This document shows positions 45,793 through 54,490 of a stretch of DNA of 64,000 nt, piece by piece. The translations under genes were made by a program, and so were the position numbers. The stretch lies in contig NZ_BKCG01000001.1 of assembly GCF_008974325.1 (NCBI RefSeq), forward strand, positions 806,001-870,000, written 5' to 3'. Positions within the stretch are counted from its first letter, which is position 1. Every line of letters starts with the position of its first letter. Under the pieces are notes generated by a model, which was given only the letters and a program-made list of their open reading frames with translations, was not told the DNA's origin and ran no database searches. Origin of the DNA: Patiriisocius marinus (GTDB lineage Bacteria; Bacteroidota; Bacteroidia; Flavobacteriales; Flavobacteriaceae).

Positions 45793-46467
45793 ATGAAAAA
45801 GGTAGCTTTAGCAATAGTACTGTTGATAACTGCAGTAACTTTTGCACAAAATCGTATAGAAGAAAATATACCTGAATTTAAAGAAATTAAGGTATTTGAT
45901 TTAATTGAAGTAGAATTAATTAAAGCTGAAAAAAATCAAGTAGTTGTCACTGGTGCTAACATCGATGAAGTAAAAATACTTACTGATGATGGTGTTCTTA
46001 AAATTAGAATGATGACTAAAACTAGATTTAATGGTAATGATACTAATGTTAAAGTATATTATACTAATCTTGAAATTATTGATGCTAATGAAGGAGCTAT
46101 AATAACATCTGAAAATACTTTAAGACAAGAAAGTATTACTATCAAAGGTCAAGAAGGTGGCGAAGTTCACGTTGAAATAGATACTGAATCGGCTATTTTT
46201 AAATCAGTTTCTGGAAGTTCATTAACTATTACTGGATCCAGTAATAGTCAAGAAGTAACAGTTAATTCAGGTGGAGGTTTTAATGGTAAAGATTTAAAAT
46301 CACTACAAGCTGAAATACATGTTACTGCAGGAGGTTTTGCTGATGTTAATGTTAGTGAAAATATCGAAGCAAAAGTAACTGCAGGTGGAACAATTACTAT
46401 ATACGGAAACCCTAAAAAAGTTAAAAAGAAAAAACGTCTTGGTGGAAAAATTAAGATGATGAACTAA
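45793..46467 (+). CDS. GIN-domain (DUF2807) secreted protein
   Basis: A 224-aa exported protein: signal peptide ending VTFAQ, then the GIN (head, putative auto-transporter adhesin) beta-helix region with repeated VEVELIKAE..., LEIIDANEGAII, IEAKVTAGGTITIYGNPKKV. The basic C-terminus (KKKKRLGGKIKMMN) is unusual. Function unknown; relatives are thought to sit at the envelope. A terminator follows. Confidence 0.88.
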   Translation: MKKVALAIVLLITAVTFAQNRIEENIPEFKEIKVFDLIEVELIKAEKNQVVVTGANIDEVKILTDDGVLKIRMMTKTRFNGNDTNVKVYYTNLEIIDANEGAIITSENTLRQESITIKGQEGGEVHVEIDTESAIFKSVSGSSLTITGSSNSQEVTVNSGGGFNGKDLKSLQAEIHVTAGGFADVNVSENIEAKVTAGGTITIYGNPKKVKKKKRLGGKIKMMN

Positions 46468-46492
46468 GTAATTTATTTTACTAAATATAACT

Positions 46493-46529
46493 ACGAATGA
46501 TGATTCTTAAATTGTCATTCGTTTTTTTA
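46493..46529 (+). terminator. Terminator after the GIN-domain gene
   Basis: An 8-bp stem, ACGAATGA (46493-46500) with TCATTCGT (46515-46522), then seven Ts. Confidence 0.75.
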
Positions 46530-46639
46530 TATATTACTTTAACAACTTAAGCTTCATTAATAGATATATCTATTAATATACTACATCGTATTTAGCTATT
46601 GGTAGCGATAAAAAAAAGGTTTTGTACCTTTACGGCTCT

Positions 46640-47353
46640 ATGTTTGACGGATTTCTTTTTGCAGCATTTTATGGTTTTTTCATGGCTTTTGCCGTGGGAC
46701 CAGTATTTTTTACTTTAATTGAAACAAGTATTACAAAAGGTTTTAGAGCTGGAATAGCATTTGATGCAGGAGCAATTTTTGCAGATATTATATTTATTTT
46801 AATAGCTTATTTTAGTACCACTAAACTACTTGATAGAGTAAAGGATGATCCTGCTTTATTGATTTTTGGAGGTGGAATCTTAGTTACGTATGGTATAATA
46901 TCCTACATGCAAACTTCAAAAAATCTTTACAAAATTGTTAGAGAACATCACGCACTTGAAGTTAAAAAAAACTTGGGAAGTCTTTTTATTAAAGGATTCT
47001 TTTTAAATTTTGTAAACTTTGGAGTTTTAGCTGGATGGGTAGGAATGATCATTCTTGCAAATGCACATAAATCAACACCAAGAGGAGTTTGGTTTTTTAT
47101 AGGTACTGTACTTGTGGTATTTATTTCAGTAGATATTTTAAAAATTGCCTTAGCAAAAAAACTTAAAAATAAAATGACACCTCGTTTTACTGTTAAAACA
47201 AAAAAATGGGTGAGTATTTTTATAATTGGATTTGGAGTATTAATGCTTGTACAAGGTATTTTCCCTAAAAGAATGAATGCTGAATTAGAGAAAATTCCAG
47301 TACCATTAGAAAATGTAGAACAACCTATTCCTACTTTAGATATACCTGATTAG
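46640..47353 (+). CDS. LysE-family exporter
   Basis: A 237-aa inner-membrane protein of the LysE/RhtB amino-acid exporter family: first helix FLFAAFYGFFMAFAVGPVFF, with the conserved G-P and DAGAIFADIIFI; six helices. I start at ATG 46640 (MFDGFLF) rather than the TTG at 46622. A possible promoter TTG (46599-46601), 23 bp, TACCTTTA (46625-46632) lies just upstream. Substrate unknown. Shares a bidirectional terminator with tRNA-Cys. Confidence 0.88.
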   Translation: MFDGFLFAAFYGFFMAFAVGPVFFTLIETSITKGFRAGIAFDAGAIFADIIFILIAYFSTTKLLDRVKDDPALLIFGGGILVTYGIISYMQTSKNLYKIVREHHALEVKKNLGSLFIKGFFLNFVNFGVLAGWVGMIILANAHKSTPRGVWFFIGTVLVVFISVDILKIALAKKLKNKMTPRFTVKTKKWVSIFIIGFGVLMLVQGIFPKRMNAELEKIPVPLENVEQPIPTLDIPD

Positions 47354-47390
47354 AAATAGTATCGCATTTTTTAAAGACATATATAAAAAC

Positions 47391-47422
47391 AAAAAACCTT
47401 CAGCGTAAACTGAAGGTTTTTT
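47391..47422. terminator. Bidirectional terminator between the LysE gene and tRNA-Cys
   Basis: A perfect 13-bp stem, AAAAAACCTTCAG (47391-47403) with CTGAAGGTTTTTT (47410-47422), has a 6-nt loop and T runs in both directions. Confidence 0.88.
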
Positions 47423-47424
47423 TG

Positions 47425-47495
47425 AGGCATCTAGCGGATTCGAACCGCTGTAGAAGGTTTTGCAGACCTCTGCCTAGCCACTCGGCCAAGATGCC
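47425..47495 (-). tRNA. tRNA-Cys (GCA)
   Basis: A 71-nt cloverleaf on the minus strand: acceptor GGCATCT / AGATGCC with discriminator T (U73 is typical of Cys), D-loop GGCCGAGTGGCTAGGC, anticodon loop CTGCAAA with GCA, T-arm GCGGTTCGAATCCGC. CCA not encoded. Confidence 0.96.
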
Positions 47496-47640
47496 AATAA
47501 ATTCTACAAATGAAGAAATTACTTTCTATAGCACATATTGCAGAGCGCAAATATAAAAGATTAACCACTACATAAACAAAAAAACAACACCATTTTTAAA
47601 TCTAATATAATCTAACTATGTTTTTAAGTACGGTAACTCC

Positions 47641-47994
47641 TTAGGCTGAAGTCATTGTAACACTAACCGCCTCAACATCTCCACCTATAGGTGGATTAAT
47701 TTTAGAAACAGTGACAGTAACATAAGTAACCTCTGTATGTTCACTTAATATACGTTCAATAATACGGTATCCCACATTCTCTAAAAGTTTAGAGCGTTTT
47801 GCCATTTCTTCCTTTACAATACTATTTAAAGACACATAATCAACAGTATCCTCTAATTCATCAGTTTGCGCAGCGTGAAGTAAATTAGCATCTACTGAAA
47901 GATTTACTAAATAATCACTACCTATTTTTTCCTCTTCAGTTAAACAGCCATGGTTAGCAAATACGCGTATATTTTTTAATTCAATTTTACTCAT
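47641..47994 (-). CDS. folB: Dihydroneopterin aldolase
   Basis: A 117-aa folate-pathway enzyme that cleaves 7,8-dihydroneopterin to 6-hydroxymethyl-dihydropterin. Start MSKIELKNIRVFANHGCLTEE with the conserved HGxxxEE; later DTVDYVSLNSIVKEEM and the active-site Lys in VTVSKINPPIGGD. Divergent from glnS. Its start codon lies 3 bp from an open frame upstream of glnS, which I regard as non-coding leader. Confidence 0.93.
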   Translation of the reverse strand: MSKIELKNIRVFANHGCLTEEEKIGSDYLVNLSVDANLLHAAQTDELEDTVDYVSLNSIVKEEMAKRSKLLENVGYRIIERILSEHTEVTYVTVTVSKINPPIGGDVEAVSVTMTSA

Positions 47995-48071
47995 AATTGT
48001 ATGCTTTTGGTAAATATAAAATTTTACTCGCAGTTGCCGCTTTCAATTCACTAGATTTTAACAAGAAAAGG

Positions 48072-48079
48072 TATCTTTG
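48072..48079 (+). promoter_or_regulatory. -7-like promoter box in the glnS leader
   Basis: TATCTTTG fits TAnnTTTG exactly, 85 bp before the chosen glnS ATG. No convincing -33 TTG at the standard spacing. Confidence 0.4.
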
Positions 48080-48091
48080 TTATAATATTTT

Positions 48092-48105
48092 AGCCGAAAT
48101 TTTAA
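48092..48105 (+). repeat. AGCCGAAATTTTAA motif in the glnS leader
   Basis: A 14-bp identical copy of the sequence at 49863-49876, so the same element flanks glnS on both sides in direct orientation. Both are non-coding. Confidence 0.6.
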
Positions 48106-48164
48106 GGGTTGATAATCTGTTAGAACCATTATTAAACAATTACTATTTCAGAAAAGAAACACTC

Positions 48165-49844
48165 ATGAGCGAAGAAAAAGAATCATTAAATTTTATAGAA
48201 CAAATCATTGAGGATGATTTAAAGTCTACACATTCTAAAGATGCATTATGCTTTAGATTTCCACCAGAACCTAATGGGTTTTTACACATAGGTCATGCGA
48301 GTTCAATTTGTTTAAATTTTGGACTTGGATTACGCTATGATGCCCCTGTTAATTTACGTTTTGATGATACAAACCCAGCTAAAGAAGAGCAGCGTTTTGT
48401 AGATGCAATTAAAAGTGATGTTCAATGGTTAGGATTTAAATGGGAAAAGGAATGTTACGCAAGTGATTATTTTCAACAATTATATGATTGGGCTATATAT
48501 TTAATAAAAGAAGGTAAGGCTTATGTAGATTCACAAACAAGTGAAGCAATAGCAGAACAAAAAGGAACACCTACAAAAGAAGGTGTTAATAGCCCTTTTA
48601 GAGATAGAACAATTCAAGAAAATTTAGCATTATTTGAGCAAATGAAAACTGGTGAAGCACCAGAAGGAGCTCACGTTTTACGTGCTAAAATTGATATGAA
48701 ATCAACTAATATGTTGATGAGAGATCCAGTTATTTATAGAACACTTCACAAATCGCATCATCGTACAGGAACAGATTGGAAAATTTTCCCAATGTATGAT
48801 TGGACTCATGGAGAAAGTGATTACATAGAGCGTGTTTCGCATTCATTCTGTACTTTAGAATTTCTACCGCATAGAGAATTATATAACTGGTTTTTAGATC
48901 AAATTCACGAAGAAGGTACTCTTAGACCAAAACAAAGAGAATTTGCTCGCCGTAATTTAAGCCATACCGTTGTTAGTAAAAGAAAACTAGCTAGGCTTGT
49001 AGAAGATGGTGTAGTAACTGGGTGGGATGATCCTAGAATGCCTACTATTTCAGGATTGAGAAGAAGAGGTTATACGCCTGAGTCTATTCGAAATTTTGCA
49101 GATGGAATAGGAGTTGGGAAACGTGATAATCTAATTGATGTTTCAAGATTAGAGTTTAGTGTTCGCGATCATTTAAATAAAGTAGCAGACCGTGTAATGG
49201 CTGTTCTTGATCCTGTAAAAGTGGTAATTACCAATTATCCAGAAAACGAAACTGAATGGCTTGATGCTGAAAATAATCAAGAAGATGAAGCTGCAGGTTC
49301 TAGAAAAGTGCCTTTTTCAAGAGAATTATATATTGAAAAAGAAGACTTTAGAGAAGAAGCAAATAAAAAGTTTTTCCGCTTAAAACTTGGTAAAGAGGTT
49401 CGTTTAAAAAACGCTTATATCATTAAAGCAGAAAGCTGCATTAAAGATGAAAATGGGGAAGTAATTGAAATCCATTGTACATACGATCCAGATAGTCGTA
49501 GTGGAAGCGGTACAGAAGCTTCTATGCGTAAGGTTAAAGGAACTTTACACTGGGTTTCTATTAAAGACGCATTACCAGTAGAAGTTCGCTTATATGACCG
49601 TTTATTTACGGAAGCAGCACCAGATGCTAATAAGGAGGTAGATTTTATGGAATATGTAAATCCTAACAGCTTAGAAGTAATTACAGGATATGCAGAACCT
49701 AGCCTAAAAGAATTACAAGTTGAAGATAAAGTTCAATTTCAACGTTTAGGATATTTTACTGTTGATAAAGATACCACTGCTGATAAAATGGTATTTAATA
49801 AAACGGTAGGTTTGAGAGATTCTTGGGCTAAATTAGATGATTAA
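48165..49844 (+). CDS. glnS: Glutaminyl-tRNA synthetase
   Basis: A 559-aa class I synthetase that charges tRNA-Gln. Start ATG 48165 (MSEEKESLNFIEQII); the frame is open from 47997 but the added 56 residues are not family-like. It has the HIGH motif in PEPNGFLHIGHASS, the KMSKS equivalent VVSKRKLARL, and the C-terminal GlnRS beta-barrel anticodon domain (after ~340, REELYIEKEDF-like). Direct glutamine charging is typical of flavobacteria, so GatCAB is not needed for Gln. Confidence 0.96.
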   Translation: MSEEKESLNFIEQIIEDDLKSTHSKDALCFRFPPEPNGFLHIGHASSICLNFGLGLRYDAPVNLRFDDTNPAKEEQRFVDAIKSDVQWLGFKWEKECYASDYFQQLYDWAIYLIKEGKAYVDSQTSEAIAEQKGTPTKEGVNSPFRDRTIQENLALFEQMKTGEAPEGAHVLRAKIDMKSTNMLMRDPVIYRTLHKSHHRTGTDWKIFPMYDWTHGESDYIERVSHSFCTLEFLPHRELYNWFLDQIHEEGTLRPKQREFARRNLSHTVVSKRKLARLVEDGVVTGWDDPRMPTISGLRRRGYTPESIRNFADGIGVGKRDNLIDVSRLEFSVRDHLNKVADRVMAVLDPVKVVITNYPENETEWLDAENNQEDEAAGSRKVPFSRELYIEKEDFREEANKKFFRLKLGKEVRLKNAYIIKAESCIKDENGEVIEIHCTYDPDSRSGSGTEASMRKVKGTLHWVSIKDALPVEVRLYDRLFTEAAPDANKEVDFMEYVNPNSLEVITGYAEPSLKELQVEDKVQFQRLGYFTVDKDTTADKMVFNKTVGLRDSWAKLDD

Positions 49845-49862
49845 TTTTAAATAAAAATATTA

Positions 49863-49895
49863 AGCCGAAATTTTAAAGTAATTAACATTTCGGCT
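49863..49895. repeat. Inverted repeat AGCCGAAAT...ATTTCGGCT after glnS
   Basis: A 9-bp perfect stem (49863-49871 with 49887-49895), 15-nt spacer. The arms contain plus-strand GCCGAAATTTTAA and minus-strand GCCGAAATGTTAA. No T tail on the plus strand, so it is a weak terminator at most; it may be a binding site or RNA structure. Confidence 0.55.
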
Positions 49896-50042
49896 AAAAA
49901 ATTAAGATAATTTAAGAGTAAATAGCTGTTTTTAAGATAATTTTATAGATCTTAATCTAACTATTAACCGGTTGTTAACAAGGCTACTATAACATTGTAA
50001 CTACCTTTGGTACTACATTAATTAATTTTTAAAAACATCATT

Positions 50043-50420
50043 ATGGCATCAAATACAGGAACAACGTTATTAGCACTTTTAACTGGAGCAGCAATAGGAG
50101 CAGGAATAGGAATTTTATATGCTCCAGATCAAGGAAAAAATACTCGTAAAAAGATTTCAAAAGAGACTGCTAAAGCTCAAAAGAAACTAAATAAACAATT
50201 AAAGGAAACTCAAGAAGCTTTAGCTACAACGGCAAAGGATACTAAGTTAACTTTAGAACAAAAACTCGAAGGAGCAATATCTTCTGCTAGCTATAAAGCT
50301 GACGATGTTTTAACTGCTTTAGAAAGTAAACTTGAAAAGTTAAGAGCTCAGAATGCAAAATTACAATTAGATACTAAGAAGGCACAAGCTGATACAGCAG
50401 CTAAAAAAGCAACAGTATAA
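50043..50420 (+). CDS. YtxH-domain protein
   Basis: A 125-aa protein: one N-terminal glycine-rich helix (LLALLTGAAIGAGIGILYAP) with the YtxH motif GILYAPDQGKNTRKKI, then a long Lys/Ala/Glu coiled coil. Envelope-associated general-stress type protein, function not defined. First of three closely spaced genes (50043-51110) that probably form an operon. Confidence 0.88.
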   Translation: MASNTGTTLLALLTGAAIGAGIGILYAPDQGKNTRKKISKETAKAQKKLNKQLKETQEALATTAKDTKLTLEQKLEGAISSASYKADDVLTALESKLEKLRAQNAKLQLDTKKAQADTAAKKATV

Positions 50421-50421
50421 T

Positions 50422-50850
50422 ATGGCTTTTAAAGCACTTTCAGAAAATATTAAAATTAGCGGAGAGAAAACACAGGAATATTTAGAAAATACAGCAGAAT
50501 ATTATAAGCTGCGTCTTTTTAAATCTTCTATGAAGTTTACTACTTCACTAGTAAGTATGCTTGTGCTAGGAAGTATTGGTTTATTATTTTTAGCTTTCGT
50601 GTCAGTTGGTATAGCATTAATGATTAGCCGTATGATAGGTTTTCCATCAGCAGGATTTTTTATTGTTGCTGGATTCTATTTAATCGTTTTAATACTAATC
50701 GCTATTTTTGGAAAGAAATATATTGTTAAGGCAATGCTTTCTAAATTTTCAGATTTAATTGCTGATGAAGAAGAGTTTTCCGATACTATGACACAAGATA
50801 ATACAGGAGTCTCTAAGGTTAGTGATACTAAAATTGATCAGCTACCATGA
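50422..50850 (+). CDS. Holin-like (Phage_holin_3_6 / PqqD-type membrane) protein
   Basis: A 142-aa protein with two hydrophobic helices (SLVSMLVLGSIGLLFLAFVSV and FIVAGFYLIVLILIAIFGKKY) and an acidic C-terminus. It resembles the Phage_holin_3_6 family, which is widely present in chromosomes outside prophages; the context is not phage-like. Probably an envelope-stress protein. Starts one base after the YtxH gene stop; overlaps the next gene by 4 bp (ATGA). Confidence 0.8.
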   Translation: MAFKALSENIKISGEKTQEYLENTAEYYKLRLFKSSMKFTTSLVSMLVLGSIGLLFLAFVSVGIALMISRMIGFPSAGFFIVAGFYLIVLILIAIFGKKYIVKAMLSKFSDLIADEEEFSDTMTQDNTGVSKVSDTKIDQLP

Positions 50851-51110
50851 ACAAAAATAAACCTTATACATCATTTGAAGAAATTGACCGTGATTTAAAA
50901 CGGTTACAGTTAATGTCTGAAATTAGCAAAGAAGAGCTTAAATTAAGCTACAACCATGTTAAAGATAGCGTAACACCTTCTAAATTGTTTGGCAGTGTTT
51001 TAGGTGGAGTAGCAACAAGTAGTCTAGTCTTAAAATTACTAGCGCCTGTAGCAAGTTTTGGTGTTTCAAAGCTGATGTCAAGTTTTGATAAGAAAAAAAA
51101 GAAAAAATAA
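50847..51110 (+). CDS. Small basic protein, third gene of the YtxH/holin-like trio
   Basis: An 87-aa protein of unknown function: soluble charged N-terminus (FEEIDRDLKRLQLMSEISKEEL), a hydrophobic stretch (LFGSVLGGVATSSLVLKLLAP) and a lysine-rich end (KKKKKK). The start ATG overlaps the stop of the holin-like gene, so the trio is translationally coupled. A terminator follows at 51130. Confidence 0.75.
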   Translation: MNKNKPYTSFEEIDRDLKRLQLMSEISKEELKLSYNHVKDSVTPSKLFGSVLGGVATSSLVLKLLAPVASFGVSKLMSSFDKKKKKK

Positions 51111-51129
51111 CATTATTTTAATATCAAAA

Positions 51130-51160
51130 AAGCCCAACAAACATTCGTCTGTTGGGCTTC
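51130..51160. terminator. Convergent terminator after the trio and the SPFH gene
   Basis: A 10-bp stem, AAGCCCAACA (51130-51139) with TGTTGGGCTT (51150-51159), has a 10-nt loop and serves the genes on both sides. Confidence 0.75.
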
Positions 51161-51194
51161 TTGCTTTCTCAAAGAGTAGTATTTAGAAAAAACG

Positions 51195-52196
51195 TTATTC
51201 TTCTGTTCCATATTCATCATCATACATAGATTCAGTAGGAGGAGGAGTACGTTTTTTACGTTTGTTTGTAATGCCTTTAGCTGCATTAGTTTTTTTCATT
51301 TCTTCACCTATTTGGTTACTTGCAACAAAACTAGCAATCATATCATTTAACATATTACTTCCAGATTGAGGAGAGTTAGGTAATAAAATTAAATTACTAT
51401 TTGTTTCTTCTCCAATGGATTGTAGAGTATCATAGTGTTGTGTTACTACAATTAAAGCAGAAGCTTCTTGCGAGTTGATACCTACGTTGTTTAAAACATC
51501 AACACTTTCTTCAAGTCCGCGTGCAATTTCTCTACGTTGGTCTGCAATACCTTGCCCTTGTAAACGCTTGCTCTCAGCCTCAGCACGTGCTTTAGCTACA
51601 ATTTTAATACGTTCAGCTTCAGCTTCATATTCTGCAGCGACTTTTTCACGTTCAGCAGCATTAATACGGTTCATAGCAGCTTTTACTTGTACATCTGGAT
51701 CGATATCAGTTACTAATGTTTTAATAATATCATATCCATAATTAATCATTGCTTCATTTAATTCCATTTTAACCGCAATGGCAACGTCATCTTTACGTTC
51801 AAACACGTCATCTAACTTCATTTTAGGCACCTCTGCACGCACTACGTCAAAAACATAACTAGTTATTTGGTCATGTGGATTTTCAAGCTTGTAAAACGCG
51901 TCATAGACTTTTTCTTTAATAACTTGAAATTGTACTGAAATTTTAAGTCGAACAAATACGTCATCTTTAGTTTTAGTTTCTACTAATACATCAAGCTGTT
52001 GTACCTTTAAATTAATACGTCCCGCAATACGATCTACTCCAGGAATTTTAAATTGTAATCCCGATTGTCGTGTTCTGAAAAATTTTCCAAATCGCTCAAT
52101 AACTGCAGCTGTTTGTTGTTTAACAGTAAATATTCCCGAGAAAAGAATAAAAAGTCCAAATAGAAATAATGGAATAAAAAAGAGATATCCGCCCAT
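51195..52196 (-). CDS. SPFH/band 7 (stomatin/paraslipin-like) protein
   Basis: A 333-aa membrane-anchored SPFH protein. One N-terminal helix (FIPLFLFGLFILFSGIFTV), then the band 7 domain (~25-200, KQQTAAVIERFGKFFRT, FDVVRAEVPKMKLDDVFERKDD), a coiled-coil Ala/Glu region (AAEREKVAAEYEAEAERIKI), and a Gln/Asn-poor C-terminus. Scaffolds membrane microdomains; no NfeD partner gene is adjacent. Confidence 0.92.
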   Translation of the reverse strand: MGGYLFFIPLFLFGLFILFSGIFTVKQQTAAVIERFGKFFRTRQSGLQFKIPGVDRIAGRINLKVQQLDVLVETKTKDDVFVRLKISVQFQVIKEKVYDAFYKLENPHDQITSYVFDVVRAEVPKMKLDDVFERKDDVAIAVKMELNEAMINYGYDIIKTLVTDIDPDVQVKAAMNRINAAEREKVAAEYEAEAERIKIVAKARAEAESKRLQGQGIADQRREIARGLEESVDVLNNVGINSQEASALIVVTQHYDTLQSIGEETNSNLILLPNSPQSGSNMLNDMIASFVASNQIGEEMKKTNAAKGITNKRKKRTPPPTESMYDDEYGTEE

Positions 52197-52268
52197 AGTG
52201 TTTTGTTTAAGGTTTAGTGTTAATATACAAAATTAAAGCTACTTTAGCATCACTAAAAATAGTTATAA

Positions 52269-52949
52269 ATGAGTCATAAAAAATCAATTTTTGTTACAAT
52301 CGTACTATTAATAAGCGTTACAGCTTTTGCTCAGCGCGGAGGAAGTAGAGGAGGTGACTATAATAGATTAGGATTACAGGCTGGTTATAGCATTTTTGAC
52401 ATTAGTACAAATGACTTACAAACCGAAAGTCAAGGTAGTTTTCAAGGAGGTTTTACAACAAGAGGCTCTTACAGAAATAATTTTGATCTTATTTATGGTA
52501 TTAATTTTATTAGCAATAACATAGGTATTAAAGCAGGCTTACCTTGTGGAATACTCGATTGTCCTGAAACACAAACATTAACGTATAATATTATAGGGGC
52601 ACAAATTAACCTACTTGCAAGCTATAATATTATCAAGCACAATTTATCTGTTGAACTTGGGCCAATGCTTATGATTAACGGAAAAATGAAACTTGATGAT
52701 GATCGTTTTAAAGATTATATAGTAGAAGGATACGCTTTAACAACAGCTGAAGAAATCCAAAATATCAATACTATTAATGCAGCAATATTAGCAGGTATTA
52801 CTGGAGGTCATGAAAATGTAAGACTAAACATTAACTATCAATACGGACTTACTAATATACTAGGTGGCCTAAATGATCAAAATTTAGAAAACACAGATTT
52901 TAAAGGTTATACCAGTACCATTACAGTAGCTGGTATAATCTATTTTTAA
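52269..52949 (+). CDS. Outer-membrane beta-barrel protein (PorT-like)
   Basis: A 226-aa exported barrel: signal peptide ending VTAFAQ, RGGSRGGDYNRLGLQAGYSIF, alternating hydrophobic strands and a terminal ITVAGIIYF (Phe end). Small 8-strand OmpW/PorT-like type common in flavobacteria. Function unknown. Convergent with gltX (6 bp apart). Confidence 0.85.
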   Translation: MSHKKSIFVTIVLLISVTAFAQRGGSRGGDYNRLGLQAGYSIFDISTNDLQTESQGSFQGGFTTRGSYRNNFDLIYGINFISNNIGIKAGLPCGILDCPETQTLTYNIIGAQINLLASYNIIKHNLSVELGPMLMINGKMKLDDDRFKDYIVEGYALTTAEEIQNINTINAAILAGITGGHENVRLNINYQYGLTNILGGLNDQNLENTDFKGYTSTITVAGIIYF

Positions 52950-52954
52950 TAAGG

Positions 52955-54490
52955 TTACCCAATAAATTTGATAGCTTTTTCAATTCTAGAAATACTACTA
53001 TCTTTTCCTAAAATTTCAATAATATCAAATACATCTGGTCCTTTCATTTCACCTACAAGAGATAAACGTAAAGGCATCATTACTTTTCCAAAACCTATTT
53101 CATTAGAAGTAATCCATCCTTTTACAACTTCGGAAATATTCGCAGCTTTAAAATCGTCAACAGATTGAAGTTTTTCAACAACCTTTTTTAAAAGTTCAAC
53201 AGTACCTTCTTTGAAAGCTTTACCTGCAGCTTTTTCGTTATACAAAGTAGGAGCTTCAAAAAAGAAGCTTCCTTGTTCCCAAAGATCACTCACAAAATTG
53301 GCTCTTTCTTTAATTAACGATGTAATTTTTTCTAAATCTAATGGAATACCATCTTGTGCATTTCGTAATGCTTCTGGTTGATGGCTTTCTAAATACTTAC
53401 TAAACTCAAGTGCTAATGCACTATTGTCCATTTCTTGTAGATATTGATTTTGAAACCATTTTGTTTTATCTGGATCAAACTTAGCACCACTTTTATTAAC
53501 ACGTTCTAACTCAAAAGCAGTAACAAGTTGATCTAAAGAGAAAATTTCTTGCTCTGTACCTGGGTTCCATCCTAAAAAGGCTAGCATATTTACAACAGCT
53601 TCAGGTAAATAACCATCCTCTCTGTAACCTGCAAAAACATCTCCATCAGCAGTTTTCCATTCTAAAGGAAATACTGGGAAACCCATTTTATCTCCATCAC
53701 GCTTACTTAACTTTCCTTTACCAACAGGTTTCATAATTAATGGCAAATGCGCAAATTTAGGAGCTTCCCAACCTAATGATCTGTAAAGTAATATGTGTAA
53801 AGCCATTGATGGTAACCACTCTTCTCCACGAATTACGTGAGAGATGTCCATTAAATGATCATCAACAATATTAGCTAAATGATACGTAGGCATACCATCA
53901 CTTTTAAAAAGCACTTTATCATCAAGTATATTAGTATCTATTTGAATACCTCCTCTAATAATATCTTTTAAATGAAGTGTTTCACCTTGTGGTGATTTAA
54001 ATCGAATAACATAGTTGTCACCAGCTTCGATACGACGTTGTGTCTCTTCTGCCGAAATATTTAATGAATTATCAAGTGATAATCTGTTATGCCAATTGTA
54101 TATAAATGTTTTGCCTGCAGCTTCGTATTCTTTACGTTGTGCATCTAATTGTTCACCACTATCAAAAGCATAATAAGCGTGCCCACTTTCAATAAGTTGA
54201 TCAGCATATTTTCTGTATACTTCTTTACGTTCACTCTGGCGATAAGGACCACAGTTTCCCGGTTTAGAAGGTGACTCGTCAAAAGGAATATTTAACCATT
54301 CCATAGCTTCAACAATATAGTTTTCAGCACCTTCAACATAACGAGTTTGATCTGTATCTTCTATTCGAAGAATAAAATCACCACCGTGTTTTTTAGCAAA
54401 TAAATAATTGAATAATGCAGTACGTACACCACCTATATGTAAAGGTCCTGTTGGACTTGGAGCAAAACGAACTCTAACTTTTTGAGACAT
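52955..54490 (-). CDS. gltX: Glutamyl-tRNA synthetase
   Basis: A 511-aa class I synthetase. HIGH signature APSPTGPLHIGGVRTALF, KMSKS signature GKLSKRDGDK, anticodon domain at the C-terminus (~345-511). Charges tRNA-Glu, also feeding tetrapyrrole synthesis. A minus-strand -7-like TACCTTTG is at 54561-54568. It is convergent with the barrel gene. Confidence 0.96.
   Translation of the reverse strand: MSQKVRVRFAPSPTGPLHIGGVRTALFNYLFAKKHGGDFILRIEDTDQTRYVEGAENYIVEAMEWLNIPFDESPSKPGNCGPYRQSERKEVYRKYADQLIESGHAYYAFDSGEQLDAQRKEYEAAGKTFIYNWHNRLSLDNSLNISAEETQRRIEAGDNYVIRFKSPQGETLHLKDIIRGGIQIDTNILDDKVLFKSDGMPTYHLANIVDDHLMDISHVIRGEEWLPSMALHILLYRSLGWEAPKFAHLPLIMKPVGKGKLSKRDGDKMGFPVFPLEWKTADGDVFAGYREDGYLPEAVVNMLAFLGWNPGTEQEIFSLDQLVTAFELERVNKSGAKFDPDKTKWFQNQYLQEMDNSALALEFSKYLESHQPEALRNAQDGIPLDLEKITSLIKERANFVSDLWEQGSFFFEAPTLYNEKAAGKAFKEGTVELLKKVVEKLQSVDDFKAANISEVVKGWITSNEIGFGKVMMPLRLSLVGEMKGPDVFDIIEILGKDSSISRIEKAIKFIG

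Noticed and set aside
47997-48164. 56-residue upstream extension of glnS
   Set aside because: Not GlnRS-like; it covers the -7 box and the 14-bp repeat, so it is leader DNA.
50422-50850. Prophage remnant because of the holin-like protein
   Set aside because: No other phage genes; the family is common as a chromosomal membrane protein beside YtxH.
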